Position numbers and translations under genes: made by a program. A model generated the notes under the pieces. That model did not search any database and was not told the origin of the DNA. It was given only the letters and a program-made list of their open reading frames with translations. Of a DNA stretch of 34,188 nt, positions 30,778 to 34,188 are shown piece by piece; the stretch's first letter is position 1, and each line of letters opens with the position of its first letter. The DNA is from Candidatus Raymondbacteria bacterium RIFOXYA2_FULL_49_16 (lineage in GTDB: Bacteria; Fibrobacterota; OXYB2-FULL-49-7; XYB2-FULL-49-35), in NCBI GenBank assembly GCA_001789205.1, contig MFYT01000009.1, forward strand, positions 119,580-153,767, written 5' to 3'.

Positions 30778-31929
30778 TTATTCTATTGCTGGAAAGGTCA
30801 TGCGCAGGGAAAGGCCGTGTTCCCGGCTGTTTTCCAATATAATATGGCCGTGCATTGCTTCCACAAGTTTTTTCACCACGGGTAATCCAAGGCCCGTGCC
30901 GCCCGGTTTATACGTAACATAGGGCACCCACACTTTTTCCATGCGGTCTGGTGGCAACCCTGGTCCATTGTCGGTCATGGTCACTGCGACAAACCCGCCC
31001 TCACGGACAATAACCACGGCCATTTCCGTGGCATTGGCTTCAACACTGTTTTTCCAGATGTTCAGGGCAATCTGGTTGAGCAGATAGGGATCAGCCTCAA
31101 TTGTCGCGTCTCCGCTGAACGATGTTGCCAGAGAATGGCGCATGCCCTCGGCAATGTTTGATAAAACAGAACGCAGTGCCACCTTCTTGAATTTCACTTC
31201 CGGTTCTTTTGCAAAGCTGCTGAAATTGCCCACCAGCCGTTCGAGCAGAGCGACCTGCGACGCGATCCGCTCCTGCATTTTCAGCAAATCATCTCCCGTG
31301 ATCTGTTTTCCAGCGCGCACCTGTTCCTCGAGGCGGTCGAGGGTAAGCCGGATAGGGGTAAGGGGGTTTTTAATTTCATGGGCCATGACGCGGGCAATAT
31401 CGCGCCACGCTTTTTCCATACCTTCGGTAATCGACTTTTCACGCAGTACCTCGAGCTCGTACTGCATCTCCTTCATGGATTCCTGGAGCCGTCCCAGGGC
31501 GCCGCCCGCGTTATCATCAATAATAGGCCGTTTTCCTTTACCGATAGCGTCGGCCGCAATTGCGAGTTCCTTGAGCGGCCGCGTCATCCGTTTAAGTGTC
31601 CACAGGGCAAAGGCGGCAAAGACAAAACAGACCATGACCAGAAGGCCGAGCGCTATTCTTTGCTGTTCAGCGACAATGATGGGAATCATCGCGTTCCACT
31701 GCCGAAACCGTTCAATGCTCGCGATCCACGCGGCCTGCTCATTGGGATTGGCCCTGGCAAGGCCCTGGCGCAACAGGCTTTCAAGTTCCGGGTCAACGCC
31801 CTGTTGCAGCGTGGGAAGCATGCGTGTGCTTATGGTATGCTGCACAGGAATGGCAAAGGCGAGAAAAAATGCCAATGCCGCAAGAAGGATTTTCCATTCG
31901 AGTTCGAGTTTTTTCCACAGTGTTTTCAT
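30778..31929 (-). CDS. NtrY-like membrane sensor histidine kinase
   Basis: The start at 31929 (MKTLWKKLELEWKILLAAL) follows the upstream stop by 7 bp. A start at 31965 would overlap that gene. TM1 is at about 11-28, a short periplasmic segment spans 30-90, TM2 is at about 91-112, and HAMP is at 115-165. The H-box reads MAHEIKNPLTPIRLTLDRLEEQ near residue 181, the exact wording of NtrY-type kinases. The ATPase part has NQIALNIWKNSVEA (N-box), DNGPGLP and GGTGLGLPVVKKLVEAMHG. It should phosphorylate the NtrC-like regulator encoded next. The periplasmic part is too small for a classic ligand domain, so the signal may come from the membrane or from the exported proteins of the same operon. Confidence 0.93.
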   Translation of the reverse strand: MKTLWKKLELEWKILLAALAFFLAFAIPVQHTISTRMLPTLQQGVDPELESLLRQGLARANPNEQAAWIASIERFRQWNAMIPIIVAEQQRIALGLLVMVCFVFAAFALWTLKRMTRPLKELAIAADAIGKGKRPIIDDNAGGALGRLQESMKEMQYELEVLREKSITEGMEKAWRDIARVMAHEIKNPLTPIRLTLDRLEEQVRAGKQITGDDLLKMQERIASQVALLERLVGNFSSFAKEPEVKFKKVALRSVLSNIAEGMRHSLATSFSGDATIEADPYLLNQIALNIWKNSVEANATEMAVVIVREGGFVAVTMTDNGPGLPPDRMEKVWVPYVTYKPGGTGLGLPVVKKLVEAMHGHIILENSREHGLSLRMTFPAIE

Positions 31930-31936
31930 GGGCGCG

Positions 31937-32464
31937 TCACTTCTCCGCAAGAGTTCGTATGTCAACGGTTATAGTGAGCCGCTGACGGTCCCATATCTGA
32001 CTCATATCAAGTTCTCTGCCCAGCCGTGAAACCGCGCTTGGCAAAACCGAGGCATCGAAGGTGCAGCGTGAGGTGGTGAGCGGCAGGCGCGTTTCCCATT
32101 GGGAAAATTCCTTGAGAGCAAGGAGCAGCATGGGGAATTTTTTCGATGCCATGGTGTTGGACGACGATGAATCAGTGAATGAATACGTGTAATCAACCAC
32201 GTCGAACCTGAGTGTCCGTACCAGAGAGATCGAATCCCCGGGAACCGGCCGCGCGACGAGTGCAACGCGCAACGGGATGCCTGCGTCGACAAGCTGCTCA
32301 AGCCTGCTGTCGCGGCTCAGATCAATCCTGCACGACACCAGATACGCCTGTTCAATCCTTTTCACATGTTCTATTTTAATCTCAGCCACACCCGTGGACG
32401 GGCCCATCCAGTTTCCGAAAAAGAGCGCAAGGCCCACAATACCCTGCTTGAACGTTTCGAACAT
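31937..32464 (-). CDS. DUF4390-like exported protein
   Basis: A 175-residue protein with a hydrophobic N-terminus (FKQGIVGLALFFGNWMG) that could serve as signal or anchor. It is followed by a beta-rich domain: RIDLSRDSRLEQLVDAGIPLRVAL, then RTLRFDVVDYTYSF, LLLALKEFSQWETRLPL and LTITVDI. This order resembles DUF4390, a family often encoded directly before NtrY-type kinases in other bacteria, and the same gene order is seen here. The family function is unknown. The gene begins 2 bp after the stop of the upstream gene and ends 7 bp before the kinase start, so translation is probably coupled. Confidence 0.55.
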   Translation of the reverse strand: MFETFKQGIVGLALFFGNWMGPSTGVAEIKIEHVKRIEQAYLVSCRIDLSRDSRLEQLVDAGIPLRVALVARPVPGDSISLVRTLRFDVVDYTYSFTDSSSSNTMASKKFPMLLLALKEFSQWETRLPLTTSRCTFDASVLPSAVSRLGRELDMSQIWDRQRLTITVDIRTLAEK

Positions 32465-32466
32465 GC

Positions 32467-33291
32467 CTATCCTAGGTTGCCGAAGATCAGGCGGAGCCTG
32501 ATCCCTCCATTAAACGTGTTGAAACTGTCGGTGAGCGGGCCGAATTCATCTACTGAAACAAAAGCGGAGATATTGGCGTCAGCGCCCACATGGAACCACC
32601 AGGTCATTGTATACGTGAAACCAGCATGCACCTCGAATGCGGTAAAGGTCGCGGTGGCTGTTTCGCTCAGGTCTTTGCCGGGTTCGGAAAATGCCGAAGG
32701 TTCAGCGTCGTTATAAAAACGGCGCGTTACATCGTACGACCCACCGCCGAACATGCCGCCGGCAACGTAATTCATTTTTCCCCTGACCAGGGCCTTTTCA
32801 AAGAGAAAGCCGCCGTAATTCACGGTCACGTTCAGCTCAGCTATGGAGTCTTTTGCCGCACCGAAAAGGTTGCTGGTATATTTGTGGGAAAGGTGCCATC
32901 CGCCGCCGCCAATGCGCAGGCCATTGCCGATGCCGCCGTATCCCATGCCGCCCGAACCGGCAAAGTAGTCGTACCTGCCTCCCATGCCAAAGGACAGATC
33001 ACGGAGCTGCGGCTCCTTTTTCAACAAGTCGCGCACAGGGGAGATGTTGACCCCCATGAGGCATGGGGTCCATCCGCCAGCGCCGCCAAAACCCTGGACG
33101 CGGGACTTGTCAATTCGCTTGGGCATGCTGTCGATAAATCGGGTTATATCTTCAGCCAGCATGGTCAGTTTCTTTTCCTGGACCGCTATTGGCTCAGGAG
33201 CCCCGGCCGGGGCAAGGGTATCAGTTTCCTGTCCAGCCGCGCGGCAGGCAACGCCCGCCAGCAGAAGCGCGCAGATAATATGGATTTTCAT
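32467..33291 (-). CDS. Exported Gly-rich protein, putative outer-membrane protein, paralogue A
   Basis: The ATG at 33291 follows AAGGA with a 7-nt spacer and gives a signal peptide (MKIHIICALLLAGVACRAAGQ). The Cys in GVACRAA could make it a lipoprotein, but the lipobox is imperfect. The mature part has a helical segment (AVQEKKLTMLAEDITRFIDS), then a Gly/Tyr-rich, alternating beta pattern (GMGGRYDYFAGSGGMGYGG, FNGGIRLRLIFGNLG at the end) that fits an outer-membrane barrel or similar fold. The C-terminal ~70 residues (FEVHAGFTYTMTWWFHVGADANIS...FNGGIRLRL) match the downstream-strand neighbour at 33325-34116. I do not recognise the family. Confidence 0.65.
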   Translation of the reverse strand: MKIHIICALLLAGVACRAAGQETDTLAPAGAPEPIAVQEKKLTMLAEDITRFIDSMPKRIDKSRVQGFGGAGGWTPCLMGVNISPVRDLLKKEPQLRDLSFGMGGRYDYFAGSGGMGYGGIGNGLRIGGGGWHLSHKYTSNLFGAAKDSIAELNVTVNYGGFLFEKALVRGKMNYVAGGMFGGGSYDVTRRFYNDAEPSAFSEPGKDLSETATATFTAFEVHAGFTYTMTWWFHVGADANISAFVSVDEFGPLTDSFNTFNGGIRLRLIFGNLG

Positions 33292-33324
33292 ACCTATTCC
33301 TTTCAAATAAATATACATATTGGT

Positions 33325-34116
33325 TTATCCCAGGTTGCCAAAGACAATCCTGAGCCTGATGCCTGGATTGATTGAGTTAAAGGTGGCTGAATGCGCTCCA
33401 AAACCGTCAGTGGCGTACAGCATAAGCAGCGAGCCTTCGGCGCCCGCGTGGAACCATTTTGCAAAGGAATAGGTGGCGCCAGCATGCACATCAAACACCC
33501 AGAGGGGCGCAACAGCAACGCCGTCGCTTTTATTTCCCTGCATGGGATTGTGCATGGATTGCCAGTTTGTGTCCTGAACGGTGGTAACGGAATAAAACGC
33601 CGATTCTTCGGATTGTTCCTCCATGGATTTTACCAACACAAGCGCTCCGGCGCCAACAACACCGCCGGCAAAGAGATTGACCGCGCCAAACGTGGCGCTT
33701 TTTTCAATCAGGATACCCGCATAGGCGGGGATGACAACCATATGGGTGATGGAATCCTGTTTCAACACAGAGTTGTTGGCCGTATCAAGTATTGGAGCGC
33801 CAGAATCGTCGAGTACCACTGCCGTATAGGGCTTGCTATGGTACTGACGGTATCCGCCCCACACGCCAAAACCAGCGCGGCCGTTATTTTTTGATCCCCA
33901 ATAGGCGGCAAAGCCCTGCATCAGAAACCGATTGTCCGAGAAATCAAAAAAATAATTGTTCAGCCCTGGTTCTTCCCTGCACAAGCTGGTTACTGGTGAA
34001 AGATCTAAATGTAGGTATTGGGGAGAAAGCACGAAAGCTCCGGCAGCAAAAGAACCGGAAACAATGGCAAAGAGCATGATCGCGAAAAGCAGCATTTTTT
34101 GTCGAGTAGAACTCAT
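33325..34116 (-). CDS. Exported putative outer-membrane protein, paralogue B
   Basis: The start at 34116 is set by AGGAGG (34122-34127 on the minus strand) with a five-base spacer; an in-frame GTG at 34122 lies inside that ribosome site. The signal peptide is MSSTRQKMLLFAIMLFAIVS followed by GSFAAG. The beta-rich mature part includes GFGVWGGYRQYHS and the shared C-terminal block FDVHAGATYSFAKWFHAGAEGSLLM...FNSINPGIRLRIVFGNLG, matching paralogue A. It is the first gene of the operon running to 29394 (33 bp to the next gene). It could report envelope state to the kinase, but this is speculation from gene order. Confidence 0.7.
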   Translation of the reverse strand: MSSTRQKMLLFAIMLFAIVSGSFAAGAFVLSPQYLHLDLSPVTSLCREEPGLNNYFFDFSDNRFLMQGFAAYWGSKNNGRAGFGVWGGYRQYHSKPYTAVVLDDSGAPILDTANNSVLKQDSITHMVVIPAYAGILIEKSATFGAVNLFAGGVVGAGALVLVKSMEEQSEESAFYSVTTVQDTNWQSMHNPMQGNKSDGVAVAPLWVFDVHAGATYSFAKWFHAGAEGSLLMLYATDGFGAHSATFNSINPGIRLRIVFGNLG

Positions 34117-34163
34117 AGCCACCTCCTTTGTGCATAAAGCCCGTGGGAAGACACTACAAACCC

Positions 34164-34188
34164 CCTCACAGAACCGGACTTGCAGATT
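34164..34188 (-). other. Possible group II intron domain V/VI edge
   Basis: On the minus strand the last bases read AATCTGCAAGTCCGGTTC followed by TGTGAGGGGG. Bacterial group II introns have a domain V ending in (G/A)C..GTCCGGTTC or GTACGGTTC, commonly followed by TGTGAGGGG. The pairing half (GAGCCGGA...) would lie beyond the window, so this is only a resemblance. Confidence 0.35.

Noticed and set aside
1-34188. CRISPR array, toxin-antitoxin or other defence system, rRNA or tRNA genes
   Set aside because: No regularly spaced direct repeats, no cas genes, no toxin-antitoxin pair and no recognisable rRNA segment were seen; tRNAs cannot be excluded by eye but none was evident in the gaps.

Overview
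The window reads as chromosomal DNA of an uncultured, flagellated, diderm bacterium. Three large secreted proteins carry, or begin, a C-terminal sorting domain of the PNPFNP...WDG/WDAS..PSGxYxx(K/L) type. Together with flagellar genes, NtrYX-type signalling and many short palindromic repeats, this suits the Fibrobacterota or a related candidate phylum such as Raymondbacteria. The placement is an inference from protein style; no rRNA or other phylogenetic marker is present.

Region 1 (1-9156) is a carbohydrate-related locus. Two paralogous secreted sorting-domain proteins (left edge-1541 and 7534-9156) bracket a secreted repeat/propeller-like protein, a GH106-type alpha-L-rhamnosidase, a divergent AraC-family regulator and a uroporphyrinogen-decarboxylase-superfamily (MtaA/CmuA-like) protein. 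The set suggests extracellular attack on a rhamnose-containing, possibly methylated, glycan.

Region 2 (9159-18023) is core-like. It holds mazG and yciO on the minus strand, then a fliD-fliS-FliT/FlgN-like cluster behind a good flagellar sigma-28-like promoter, a U32 peptidase-family protein, a cytoplasmic GH13 enzyme and a GT9 glycosyltransferase.

Region 3 (18032-20671) is one large, AT-richer secreted protein. Its signal peptide is encoded upstream of any canonical start codon and appears to begin at an ATA codon behind a good ribosome binding site.

Region 4 (about 20.8-29.35 kb) is littered with mobile-element debris: a truncated REP-associated (RAYT-type) transposase with GGTGCC/GGTACC palindromes beside yraN, a solo IS end that supplies the stop codon of a large histidine kinase, an IS630 transposase fragment, a cluster of GC-rich palindromes, an internally deleted IS1634-like element with intact 18-bp terminal inverted repeats, and an ISL3-family transposase fragment. 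The debris surrounds a multi-PAS sensor kinase with its membrane-sensor partner and a cytoplasmic Cys-type sulfatase.

Region 5 (29394-34116, minus strand) is a compact five-gene operon: two paralogous exported proteins, a DUF4390-like exported protein, an NtrY-like kinase and an NtrC-like sigma-54 activator. The last 25 bases may be part of a group II intron domain V.
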